Source of the DNA: Diogma glabrata
Lineage: Eukaryota; Arthropoda; Insecta; Diptera; Cylindrotomidae
Assembly: GCA_963693315.1 (NCBI GenBank)
Contig: OY856187.1
Location: 390,341,949-390,405,948, forward strand
DNA: 64,000 nt
Direction: 5' to 3'
The notes below the pieces were generated by a model that ran no database searches, was not told the origin of the DNA, and was given only the letters and a program-made list of their open reading frames with translations. The translations under genes were made by a program, and so were the position numbers. Each line of letters starts with the position of its first letter. Position 1 is the first letter of the stretch. This document shows, piece by piece, positions 39,398-50,374 of this stretch.

Positions 39398-40617
39398 AAG
39401 TGCGAATAAAATTCGCTCGTCAAGGGTTCCGTGAATGTAAAGAAAACAACATCAAAGTAATTAACATAAAGTTGTATTGTAAAGGGTTTATATTGCCAGA
39501 CCATAGACACATAAAAAATAAATGGTTCATCGTAAATATCAATAGTAAATGTCAATCTCATCTAAATTGATCGAAATGATATAAAAAATATTACTTTAGG
39601 TTAAATGTTATCCATAGCTGTTTATGGTAGCTAAGGAACGACTCAATTCTGTTAATCAACGACGAAATTTAGGGTTTGGGTGGTGTTAACACTAAAAATA
39701 GGACTTTTTTGACAATAATTCAAAAACGGTGCATCGCAAAATTCTAATATAAATTGTAATTTTTTTAAATTTTGGTGCTCTTTCAAATGACACCCCACTT
39801 GACCGGGTCAAAAAACCTTTTTTTTTTCAACCTTCCCCACTCCCATCCCCTAAACACATAGAAATAAAATCACTTGAAGCTTCGCTATATTTTTCGTTAA
39901 GGGTTTATCAAATTTCCTATCTCTATGATTTTTTTCAAATTTTTCTGTCAATCAACGAAGAAACGTATAGGGGGGGGGACCAACTTTTTGTTGCACTTTT
40001 TTGAGAATAATTCAAAAACGGTGCATCGCAAAATTCTAAAAAAAAATGTAATGTTTCTTAATTTTGGTGCTTTTTCAGATGACACCCCACTTGACCGGGT
40101 TTTAAATTATGTTTTTACCCCTTCTCATATCCACCCCCTAAATAAGTATAATTATTAGTATATGGTACTTCACTATATTTTTCTTTAAAAAGTTACTAAT
40201 TTTTCTATCATTCAAAATACTTTTTAAGATTTTCGATTACTTAGGCTCGGAGCTAATCAAGGAAAGAAAACATACAGACAACGCTATTATTTAGATTTAC
40301 ACAAAAAATGGTGGGGTGTAAAATTCCAAAATATATTTTTTAGAAATACTGAAGTGAAGCCCTTTCATATGATACCCTACTTGACTCGATGTAAAAATTT
40401 ATTTTCTCAAAGGCCTCACATCGTAACCCTGTTAACCAAACGAAATCCACTTTGTTTTTTTTTCAACCTCTCATCTTGTGTGGACAGATTAGTTTTATAC
40501 GCATGCCAAATTTCAAGTTCATTGGATTTCTATTAATCGAGATAGTCGAAATAATGTGAAAAATACGTTTTACTCTCACTAATAGTGTTCCGTATAAAAA
40601 AACCGGAACCCTAATAA
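39398..40617. mobile_element. 1.2 kb TIR element inserted beside gene B
   Basis: Flanked by the direct repeat cagac (39393-39397, 40618-40622). The ends carry AGGGTTCCG (from 39423) and CGGAACCCT (to 40612) as inverted motifs. The left edge, aagtgcgaataaaattcgctcg, resembles a motif I remember from many insect repeats. The body contains two roughly 290-bp units related, inverted, to 34215-34995. The paralogous flank of gene A lacks it, giving an empty-site comparison. No transposase. Confidence 0.75.
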
Positions 40618-40639
40618 CAGACTTTTCGTAAATATTAAT

Positions 40640-41190
40640 GAAAAAATTCGTGTAGGGTATGTATAGGTAATAGCGAAAACTTTGATCGTTTGATCTCTTA
40701 AAAACATTCCAGTGTCACAGCTGTTAGACCTGTCAACATTTAATTGATATACCTCGTAGTGGTTTCTACCGGATATCTACTTGTAAAGGCTAAGAATTAA
40801 GGGTTGTTATATATAGTTTGTCGTATGGCTGTCGTAAAGGACTATCGTCTTATTCCCTTAAAAAATTTTTCGTTAGCATTGAAAGTTGGTTTATTGACAA
40901 TAAAAACCAAAACTAAAAATAATTGTTAGAAACGGTATGAAAGATCTAGTAAAATATGGAACGTCATGACTCTTAACCTTCCCGATATTCTCTAAAGTTA
41001 TTCTACAAAGACGGAAAGCTTTAATAAATATATGAGTTCGTTTTGAAGGGCATTAAACCTCTTAGAAACAGTCGATGAAATTCATAAGCTATTTCCTGTT
41101 CCATAGTGTCATCTCTCTCTTTTTTGTGGGTTTAATCAGATGATCTGTTTACTGTTTACTTGGTAATTACAACAAAGTAGTGCGCAAATC
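40640..41190. repeat. Duplicated 3' flank of gene B (paralogous to 9740-10260)
   Basis: Resumes homology with the gene A flank right after the inserted element, at ttttcgtaaata, and fades after tttacttggtaattacaa. Confidence 0.75.
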
Positions 41191-41803
41191 TACAGATGTA
41201 AATTCGCCAGTAAAACATATTTTTGGTAATTTTACCTTAAAATTACAGGTAAGATTAGTAAAATTGGAAATATTGGTAAAATATAAAACTGTTTCAAAAC
41301 ATTTGAACATAGTTGCAATTTTATTTAACAGAAAATTTTTTGCTCAAGTAGAAATCCAATGAAATCAATTAATTTGAAGTCATCTGATTGAAAACAACCA
41401 ATCAGTACAACATTATACTAAAAACAGATCCCATTGGCTGTTTTCACTCTATCATGTTGCCATGGATAAATATTTATTTATTTCGATTTTGACGTTTCAA
41501 ATATTTAATATTTCAAAATGTCACGATTTGGTTGTAATACTGATGAGAATATTAATGAAATTATAGAATCAAACATACCAAAATATACCGTTTGCAATGA
41601 TAGAAAGTATCAATTAGATACATGAACGAATTTCAGCTGTTGTTCTTTTAGCAAAACATCTAGAAAATGGACTACACGCTTTTTTAACATCTGCAAAATG
41701 CAGCAAATCCTGAACACACTGGCTACAACGATAGCTGCTTTCTTCACTGTTATGAATAATCATACGTTTTTGAAAACCCTGCCGTATTTGAAAAAGTTTA
41801 TGT

Positions 41804-41805
<2 letters not shown>
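41191..41805 (+). other. Intergenic sequence with a short possible ORF remnant
   Basis: At 41518-41625 a frame reads MSRFGCNTDENINEIIES and continues for 36 residues to a stop. It has a conserved-looking start but no family that I can assign with confidence. It could be the first exon or remnant of a transposon protein. Nothing else is recognised. Confidence 0.3.
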
Positions 41806-41835
<30 letters not shown>

Positions 41836-43345
41836 TTAGTTAAATAAAGACTTAAGTTAATATATGTTATGAACTAAAATATTGCTTATATTCTATTATT
41901 GCACTTCATTTTTAGCTTATCTATCTTGAATGAAGTGTTTTCATTTTTCTTAAAATACTATGTTTAAAATTTGTCCTGCTCACTTGCGAATCATAAAAAT
42001 CACTGTATTTATTAAAGTTTCTTATGCATCCATTTAGTGGATTGTGCATAGAGTAGTCAGCTCTATGAAGCTCTTCAATTAAAGGTCGCCTAAATCTAGT
42101 ATCATGTGTATGTAAATTGGGTTCCATTTTATTACACAAATCGGTACATCTTATATTGCCACTTACCAGATCAAAACCAAAAAGTGCAGAAGCTAACTCG
42201 CTTCTGGGTTCAAGTGAAATCATATTAAGTAAAAGAAGCCTTTATTCATATTTTGGAAGCTTATAGCCACTAAATCCTAAAGGTTTTAAAGCAAAAAGTA
42301 AGAATTGTTTTTGTACGCAATACAGAGTTTTTGTTAAAGCAATGCCATTTAATTCTTTAGCTCTTCGTTTGATAAATCCTAGAATAGAATGACCCCTTGA
42401 ACAAATTTTATTTACATGCTGCTTCATGGTCAAAGCACTGTCTAGCATAACACCTAAATTTCGAATTGAATTAGTTCTCTCTAGCACATTACCGTTAATA
42501 TTGTACGCATATTCCATCCTTAACTGATTTCTTAAAAATGAAAAGGTTACGCATTTATTAATATTTAAGTGCATACCATTGTCATTGCACCAATCATAAA
42601 GGATTGTTAAGTTACGCTGCAAAACAATTGAATCATTGTTTGTTTTAATAACCTTATATATTTTCAAGTCATCAGCATAGAGCGAAAACTCACAATCTTC
42701 GAGCAAAAAAGAAAGATCGTTAATAAATTTTAGGAAAAGTAGAGAACCAATGTGGCTTCCCTGAGGTACAGACGACGCTACATCAATTGGCGTTGAAAGA
42801 CTATATTGAAACCTTACGATTTGTTTCCTATTTTTTAGGTATGACTGAATCCATTTCAAAAGGTAATCACCTCTTATGCCATATCTATTTAGTTTATATA
42901 CTAGTAAGTCATGATCAACCTTATCAAAAGCTTTGGAGAAATCAATGTAAATCGCATCAATTTGTTGTTTTTTTCTAGGTGATTTCTGATAAACGAAGAA
43001 AGTTGAACTAGATTGGAAACTGTAGATTTACCAGCTTCAAAACCATGTTAGTGTTTGTTTATTAAGTCTTTGAGGCTTACATACGTTTTTTGGACTACCA
43101 TTTTTTCACATAGTTTTGGTATGGTAGATAAAATAGTAATACCTCTGTATTTAGAAATATCACATTTATCGCCGCTCCTAAATATTGGAGTGATGAGCGA
43201 TGGTTTCCAACAGTCTGGAAAAATCCCTGATTAAGAAAGAAAGATTGAAAAAGTAAAGCAGGTGCTTAAAAATACTATGTACTGTATTTTTTAAAAAGTT
43301 TGGCGGTATTACATCAGGACCTGCGCTTTTTTTAATGCCCAACTT
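41806..43345 (-). mobile_element. Non-LTR retrotransposon fragment (Jockey/I-like RT), 5' truncated
   Basis: On the minus strand it begins near SAGPDVIPPNFLKN, followed by GDKCDISKYRGITILSTIPK, then ASSVPQGSHIGSLLFLKFIN, the RT box SLYADDLK and ILGFIKRRAKE. The C-terminal part is LASALFGFDLVSGNIRC (41921-42223). The 3' end is an (AATA)n run at 41806-41850. Stops and frameshifts interrupt it. The 5' end abuts the poly-A tail of another LINE at about 43350. Confidence 0.85.
41921..43340 (-). pseudogene. Reverse transcriptase pseudogene (element at 41806-43345)
   Basis: Pieces at 43340-43178, 42859-42242 and 42223-41921 give RT fingers, palm with YADD, thumb, and the RT C-terminal domain. At least a stop near 43055 and a frameshift near 43180 disrupt it. 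In the family the enzyme primes reverse transcription at a nicked target. Confidence 0.82.
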
Positions 43346-44767
43346 ATTTTTTTTTTTGAATAAAATGTGTTGTGTTATTGGGTTTACAATATGTGTCACA
43401 ACAACACATAAATACATTTTAAGACCTAGATCTAGACCTAGGTCCCACAACAACTGGCGTTCTAAGTAGTGATTGCAAATTACTCGATTTCAAATTACCC
43501 GGTTACTCGTATTTTCCATATTACCCGGATTACCCGGATAACCCGGGTAGTTATAAAAAAATTAAAAGATGAAAAACAATAAAAAACCTCACAGTAGTAA
43601 CTAAAAATTGATCAAATTTTAATTATAAAATAATATTTCAAAAATATTAAAGCATTTAGGGTAGCTGTACTCATCCGATTTCGTATTTTTTTTTTAAATT
43701 CCTGCAATAGAAAAATCCAGCTCCGATAAAATGGATGTTGGCTTAACGGTCAATAACGATTGATTTAAATTTTCTATCATTTTTTTCGGTTTCCTTTATT
43801 TACATACAACATTGTGGTACCACTATGTGGTACCACTATTATTTATAGTAGATCTGTGAAACAGATCGGTCGAAAGGGAAACCATGGAAAAACAATGACG
43901 GTCGAAAGGGAAACCATGGAAAAAATTTTGAAGACCACTCTTATCCATTTTTGAGTAGTGAAATATTTTACGGGGTTTGGGAGCTGTAGTTTTAAGCAAA
44001 TCAGTTTTGATAACTGATGAGATTAACTAATGATTAGAATTTCCAATACTACCTTTCGCGACATCGACACTCGTAATATCTGGCATTGTGGTAAGATAGA
44101 GATCTAAAAGAAAACTATTATCACCGCCATTACGGGGAGTGATGAATTCGGGCTTTTAACAATTTCGGGCTTTTAACAATTTGGAATAGGCCCTGAGACG
44201 CGGCAAAAATGTCTGCCAGCTTTCCACTATTGTCAACATCGTCGGTCGATTTGGAGAATTCCAACCATGATTTGTTGTGGACGTTGAAGTCACGCTTACG
44301 ATAACGGTAACGATAACTTCACAATTAGGGGACTTTGCTCTAATCTCATCCACAATTTTTGTTAGTGAATTAAAAAAGTTTGGGTTACGTTTGTTGGGGG
44401 ACCGGTATAAAGCTATTGTAAAGAAAGTAATTTCGGGAAGACAAATCTTTAAAGCCATTGTATTGAAACCATCACCGTGTAGTTCAAAATTTGGAGAGCT
44501 TGTATACGCAACACTCTCATGAATGAATGCGCAAACGCCCTGATGGAGTTTGAAAGCCGATTAGAGCCTATATTTGGAATTAAGCGATTCTGCAAAGAGA
44601 AAATTTTCAGAAACTTGTGTTTCTGTAAGGAATAGAATGTTCGGTTTGTCGTGCTCAAGATGATGTTGCACGTGGTCATGGTTAGCGTTCAATCCGCAGA
44701 TGTTTTGATATGTGTTGTTCCTAGGGTTACCGTCATGTATTTTAAAATTTTTTATTGATTCATACAT
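43346..44767 (-). mobile_element. Internally rearranged copy of the 52890-56299 LINE
   Basis: The minus strand carries the endonuclease start (NICGLNANHDHVQHHLEHDK, 44767 on), matching the element at 53395. It follows that element to about its base 54165, then holds about 490 bp of unrelated sequence, and ends in the family's 3' tail with poly-A at 43350-43455. RT is absent. The unrelated part contains direct repeats of ggtcgaaagggaaaccatgg and a run of attacccgg words (43490-43550). Confidence 0.78.
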
Positions 44768-45735
44768 GTGTTGTTCCTAGGTTAAATGGTAATTTGCCCT
44801 CGTTTCCGAGGACATGTTCTAGTTTTCAGGGAGTCATCGGACTTCCTAGCGGTTTTTTGACCCATGTCCTAGTTTTTTCTAATTTTCGAAAACTGAACAT
44901 TTTAATATTACGACATAACATAAAACATAACGATAACGTATTGTGTCTATAGGGTTGGTTATTTTTATTTTGCAACAGTAACACAGAATATGAATATGTC
45001 AAAAAACTGCCAGTTTATAGTTGATGCTGCGTTGAGTGGAAGTAGATTTTAATATAGAGGCTGGCTGCTAGTGGCGTTGAATTATTCAGGAGATGAGTAT
45101 ATGATGATACGAGATGTTGTATCCAATTTTATGAGTTACTTTGAATGCGTTGATTAAGCTGATCTTCATTATGATTTAACAATTATAATGTTCACGTAAA
45201 GTAAACACAAAAGGCAGCAGATAAAACGTTGTAACAACCATATTATGAATTAAATTTATTTCCAAACTTCTTCAGGTACACTAGCTTCCACATTCACTAA
45301 TGGTCTTGAAGCATTATTAAGTAGCACGAATATAAATAGATTCCCTCAAAACACAACAACATTTCAGAGTTTATTTGTATTTATAAATAGACTATACAAG
45401 TTACATGAAATTTGTCTTATTGTATCAATCAAATTGATGGCGAGGCGATGAAATATAATTTACATAGAGAATTACATTTTAAATTTAACACGAAAATTAA
45501 GAACTCGAAACTATTTGAAAAAAAAACAAAATCTGAATAATAAAAATATATATTTTGTTTTTTCATAAATGTTAAGGAAATCATCGCCTGCTAAATTTTA
45601 ATTGTTTTTGAAAAATAATTTAAGTTTTGATGTTCGCCACAAGTTTATTTATTCGAATATGTTGTGTTTTTATTCACTCTCTTGCTATTCATTACTGTTC
45701 AAGTTTTTTTCACTGCTAAAATACAAATAATGGTA
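44768..45735. other. AT-rich non-coding sequence
   Basis: No exon or repeat family is recognised. A short GC-richer segment with ttcctaggttaaatgg lies at about 44770-44880. Confidence 0.45.
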
Positions 45736-45740
45736 AAATT

Positions 45741-45934
45741 TGTTAAATAGCTAATTTCACTCGTATCAATATGTATTAGTATTTGTGTACTTTAGTTTTC
45801 TCTTTAAAAAGTCTTTATGTTTAAGTTCAGTTGTAGTGTATATGTTAAACTGGAAACATTGTATTTCTTATGAATTATATAAATAATAAATTGTTTTATA
45901 CTTTGTTAAAACTAAACGTCTGTGCTTTTTATTA
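45741..45934 (+). repeat. 5' LTR of the copia element
   Basis: 194 bp, beginning tgttaaatag and ending tttttatta. It contains aattatataaataataaa near its 3' part, a likely TATA/poly-A signal region. Confidence 0.93.
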
Positions 45935-46056
45935 GGTTATGTGCCCAGTTAATCAAAGTGAAAAATAAACAATTTATTAAATTGGATAAAATTTTATACA
46001 ACGAAGATTTTGTATTTATATAATTTTAACAAGTGGTGAAATTCTATGAAATAAAA

Positions 46057-49000
46057 ATGGACGTGTCAACAAATATTTTTGGTTTAAAAATGATGCAGTT
46101 TGATGGCACGAATTACAACAACTGGAAATATAGGCTTGCTATTCTTCTAGAAAAGGAAGGATTAGAAGAATATACTAAAAAGGATTTAGTTGATATTTTA
46201 AGTGATGCTGAATCTGACAAACACGTAAAAATCAAAAAGGAAGAAAAACATTGTATTTCCATTATTGTTAACAGTATTCATGATAGTCAACTTGAATATG
46301 TTAAAGATCAAAAGACAGCTAAAGGTATGATTAATGTTTTAAGTCAAGTGTTTGAAAGAAAAAGTATTGCTGGACAGTTGTTGTTGCGGAAACAAATATT
46401 AACAATGCGATATAATGAATGTGAAAGTATCACGGAGCATTTTCTTCATTTCGACATGAAAGTTCGAGATTTAAAAGCAAATGGTGCAACAATGGAGGAA
46501 ATGGATATCATATGTCATTTATTGTTGACTTTACCTCAAAAGTTTTGACAATTTAGTAACTGCTTTGGAAACAATGAATCCAAAGGATTTATCACTGGAA
46601 TTTGTCAAAGCACGTTTATTGGATGAATATGGTAAACGTCATGAAATAATTGTTGATAAAAATGTATCTACAGCTATGCAGTCAAGATCTGGATTTAAAT
46701 GTTTTCATTGTGGTAAATCCGGACACAAAAAGTCAAATTGTTGGAGATTAAATGGTAAACCAAAGAAAACACCAAAAGGAAATAAAAGCGATAAAGTCAA
46801 CAGCGTGGCATCTATCTCAATAGAAGACAAACAGGTTTGTTTATGTGTAATTAGGGATGATGCAATAACTAGCGTTGATAACGTAGTTGGTTTGAATGTT
46901 TCATCACATGAAGAAAAATATATGAAAAGTGATGTAATTCGTTTCATATTGGATTCTGGTGCTACAGAGCACATGGTAAATGATAAAACATGTTTTGACA
47001 AGTTGTTTGATATTGGAAATGTGAATATTAATGTAGCAAAAAGAAATCAACAACTAATCGCTAAACAACAGGGTGATATTAAAGTTTTATCCTTTTATAA
47101 TGGTATTAAATCAGATTATACAATTAAAGATGTTTTATATGTAAGTGATTTAAAGTGTAATTTAATGTCAATCCGTGCATTGGTTATGAAAGGTTTCAAT
47201 GTATTATTTGAAAATAATTGTGCATACATTAAATTCAATGGAAAAACCAAATTTATTGCAAAGGCATGTGGTAAATTGTATGAAATAGTTTTTCATATTC
47301 AACGAGAAGTTTTTGCTGGTATGACTGATAATATAGATAAATTAAATCAAAATCTATGGCATTTTCGTTTAGCACATTTAAATGTTTTTGACATGAAACG
47401 AATGTTAAAATACGAAATGGTGAATGGTATTAATGGTGTAAATGTAAACACAGACGAAAAATTTTGTGAATCATGTGTCATGAGTAAGCAAACACGTTCG
47501 AGTTTTCCTAGAAATAAAAAGACTCGTGCAAGTCGTATTTTGGAATTGATACACACGGATGTTTGTGGTCCAATATCTGAACCTTCTTATAATGGATCGA
47601 AATATTTTGTTACATTTACTGATGACTACTCGAGAGCATCAAAGGTGTATTTCATTGAAAGGAAAAGTGAGGTATTTGATATTTTCAAGGAATATGTTGC
47701 ATATGCTGAATCATTACATAACTGCAAAGTATCAAAATTGAAAGCAGATAATGGTGGTGAGTACATTTCATATGAGTTCAAACAATTTTGTAAACAGAAA
47801 GGTATTCAACTATTATATACCGTTCCATATAATCCTGAGATGAATGCTGTTGCTGAAAGATTAAATCGTACACTTCAAGAAAAGGCTCTTGCAATGTTAA
47901 CATCAAGTGGAATTGAACGTCGTTTTTGGAATGAGGCTGTTTTGGCTGCAAATTATTTGAAAAATCGTTCACCTACTAATGCATTTGGTGAACAATTTAA
48001 AACAAAAACTCCTGCCGAAATTTGGTATGGTTCTAAACCTGATTTATCAAATGTTAAAATTTTTGGTTCGATTTGTTACAATTACGTACCAATTGAGAAA
48101 CGAAAGAAATTTGAAACAAAATCATCGAAATGTATCTTCATGGGTTATGCTGCAGCTCATGGTTCATATCGTCTATACGATTTGAAGAAGAACAAATTAG
48201 TTATTGGTAGAACTGTTATTTTTAATGAACGTTCGGTCTTAGATCGCAATAAAATGATTATTATTGATTCAGAGGCGGGTAATAAAAACGAAGAATCAGA
48301 TTTGGATCATGATGATGATGTTAAGTTATTGGATGAAACTATTGCAATTGATGAATATCATAATGCGGAGGACAAATTAAATATTCAAAGTGTTAACGAA
48401 AATGAAATTGATAACAACAATATGGTCCGAAGAAGTTTTAAGGAAAGAAGAAAAATACAAAGATATGGTGATTGGTTAGTTCCTGGTAAACATGGCCAAT
48501 GGAAAGAAGATGCTAATTATGCTTTATCTGCTGAAAATTTTGTGCATAATGATCCGTTGTCAATTGAAGATGCAAAACAACGAACTGATTGGTCTATGTG
48601 GAAAAGTGCAATTGATGATGAATACGCATCACTTATGAAAAATAATACATGGGAGTTATGTGAATTACCTTCTGATAGAAAAGCTATTTCTTGCAAGTGG
48701 GTTTTTAAAATAAAATGCAAGGCGAATGGGAATGTTGAAAAATATAAGGCTCGTCTGGTTGCTCGTGGTTTCTCTCAGCAAAAAGGTTTCGATTATTATG
48801 AAACTTATTCTCCAACGGCTAGATTAACAACATTTCGCGTATTATTGGCCATTGCAATTCATCATAATTACTACATTCATCAAATGGATGTCAAATGTGC
48901 ATTCTTAAATGGCAATTTAAAAGAAGAGATTTATATGGAACAACCTGAGGGTTTCAACGAAGATTCAACAAAGGTATGTAAATTACTACGTTCACTGTAT

Positions 49001-50087
49001 GGTTTAAAACAAGCTTCACGTATGTGGAATCAACGTTTTGACAATTTCATGAAACAACTTTGTTTTACACGATGTTTAACAGATCAATGTTTATATTTTC
49101 AAAGCTACGTGGATGGTAGTCTATGTTATATATTGTTATACGTTGATGATTTGCTGATTATATGTAATGTTTTGAATCGAATGACTGTTATCAAACAGTT
49201 ATTGTCAAAGGAATTTGAAATGACAGATGCTGGTGAAGTAAATGTGTTTCTTGGTATTCACATTCAACGGAATGAATGCGATAAGATATCTTTAAGTCAA
49301 ACACATTACATGAAAAACATGCTGAATAAATTTAATATGGGAGATTGTAAAGGTGTTGCTACTCCTATGGAAACGAACATTAATTTGATAAAAAAACTAA
49401 AAGTTGATTGTGATAATGTTCCATATCGTGAATTAATAGGCTGCTTGACATATGTAACTCAAACAATAAGACCTGATTTATGTGCATCAACAAATTATTT
49501 TAGTCGTTTTCAAAGTTGTTTCAAGAAAGAACATTTTATTCATGCAAAGAGGATATTACGTTATGTTAAATCAACAACTGATTTGAAAATGGTTTACAGC
49601 AAACATAAAAATGCTGTTTGGTTACACTGATGGTTACACTGATTCAGATTGGGCAGGTGATAAAAATGACAGAAAATCTATTTCTGGTTATGTTTTTAAG
49701 GTTTTTGGCAACGTTGTTAGTTGGGCATCCAGGAAACAGGCTACAGTAAGTTTGTCATCAACTGAAGCTGAATATATATCTTTGGCAGAAGGCATCTGTG
49801 AAGCAATATGGCTACGTTCATTGTTGAATGAAATTGGTATTGAGTGTTGTTTTCCAACAACTATTTTTGTTGATAATCAATCATGTATAAAGGTAGCTGA
49901 AGAACCAAAAGATCATAAACGAATGAAACACATAGATGTCAAATATCATTTTATTCACGAAGTAATTGAAAATAAAGAAGTTAAATTGGAGTACATTCCA
50001 ACGGGTGATCAAATCGCTGATATTATGACGAAAGGACTGGGAAGAAATCTCTTCATGAAGCATCGCGATAATTTATGTCTAAAATGA
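46057..50087 (+). pseudogene. copia gag-pol with two frame breaks
   Basis: Frame 1 (46057-46548) is gag: NTNIF-type start MDVSTNIF, then FDGTNYNNWKYR. A run of four T at 46543-46546 shifts the frame. Frame 2 (to 49630) has the zinc knuckle CFHCGKSGHKKSNC, protease FILDSGATEHMV, the integrase HHCC and DDE residues (LIHTDVCGP, KADNGGEY, AERLNRTLQEK), then RT (QMDVKCAFLNG, LYGLKQASRMW, YVDD). Near 49612 a second break, with a 12-bp duplication of ggttacactgat, moves RNase H (SDWAGDKNDRKS, SLSSTEAEY) into frame 3 (to 50087). Otherwise the ORF is whole, about 1340 codons, normal for copia. Confidence 0.93.
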
Positions 50088-50124
50088 AATTAAAAATTAA
50101 GATACTCATTAAATTAAGAGGCGG

Positions 50125-50318
50125 TGTTAAATAGCTAATTTCACTCGTATCAATATGTATTAGTATTTGTGTACTTTAGTTTTCTCTTTAAAAAGTCTTT
50201 ATGTTTAAGTTCAGTTGTAGTGTATATGTTAAACTGGAAACATTGTATTTCTTATGAATTATATAAATAATAAATTGTTTTATACTTTGTTAAAACTAAA
50301 CGTCTGTGCTTTTTATTA
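50125..50318 (+). repeat. 3' LTR of the copia element
   Basis: Identical to the 5' LTR by visual comparison and followed by the aaatt target duplication. Confidence 0.93.
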
Positions 50319-50374
50319 AAATTGATATTAATTAAAAAGATTTCGTACTGTTTATGCTGTTTTTTAGTAAAAGA

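Larger units (their letters stand above)
45741..50318 (+). mobile_element. Ty1/copia LTR retrotransposon, very recent
   Basis: LTRs of 194 bp at 45741-45934 and 50125-50318 are identical by eye and are flanked by the 5-bp direct repeat aaatt (45736-45740, 50319-50323). Directly after the 5' LTR, ggttatgtgcccag matches, with one mismatch, the internal initiator-tRNA(Met) fragment used as primer site by Drosophila copia. A purine tract, aattaagaggcgg, precedes the 3' LTR. Gag, protease, integrase, RT and RNase H lie in copia order. Despite identical LTRs the ORF has two breaks. Confidence 0.96.
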
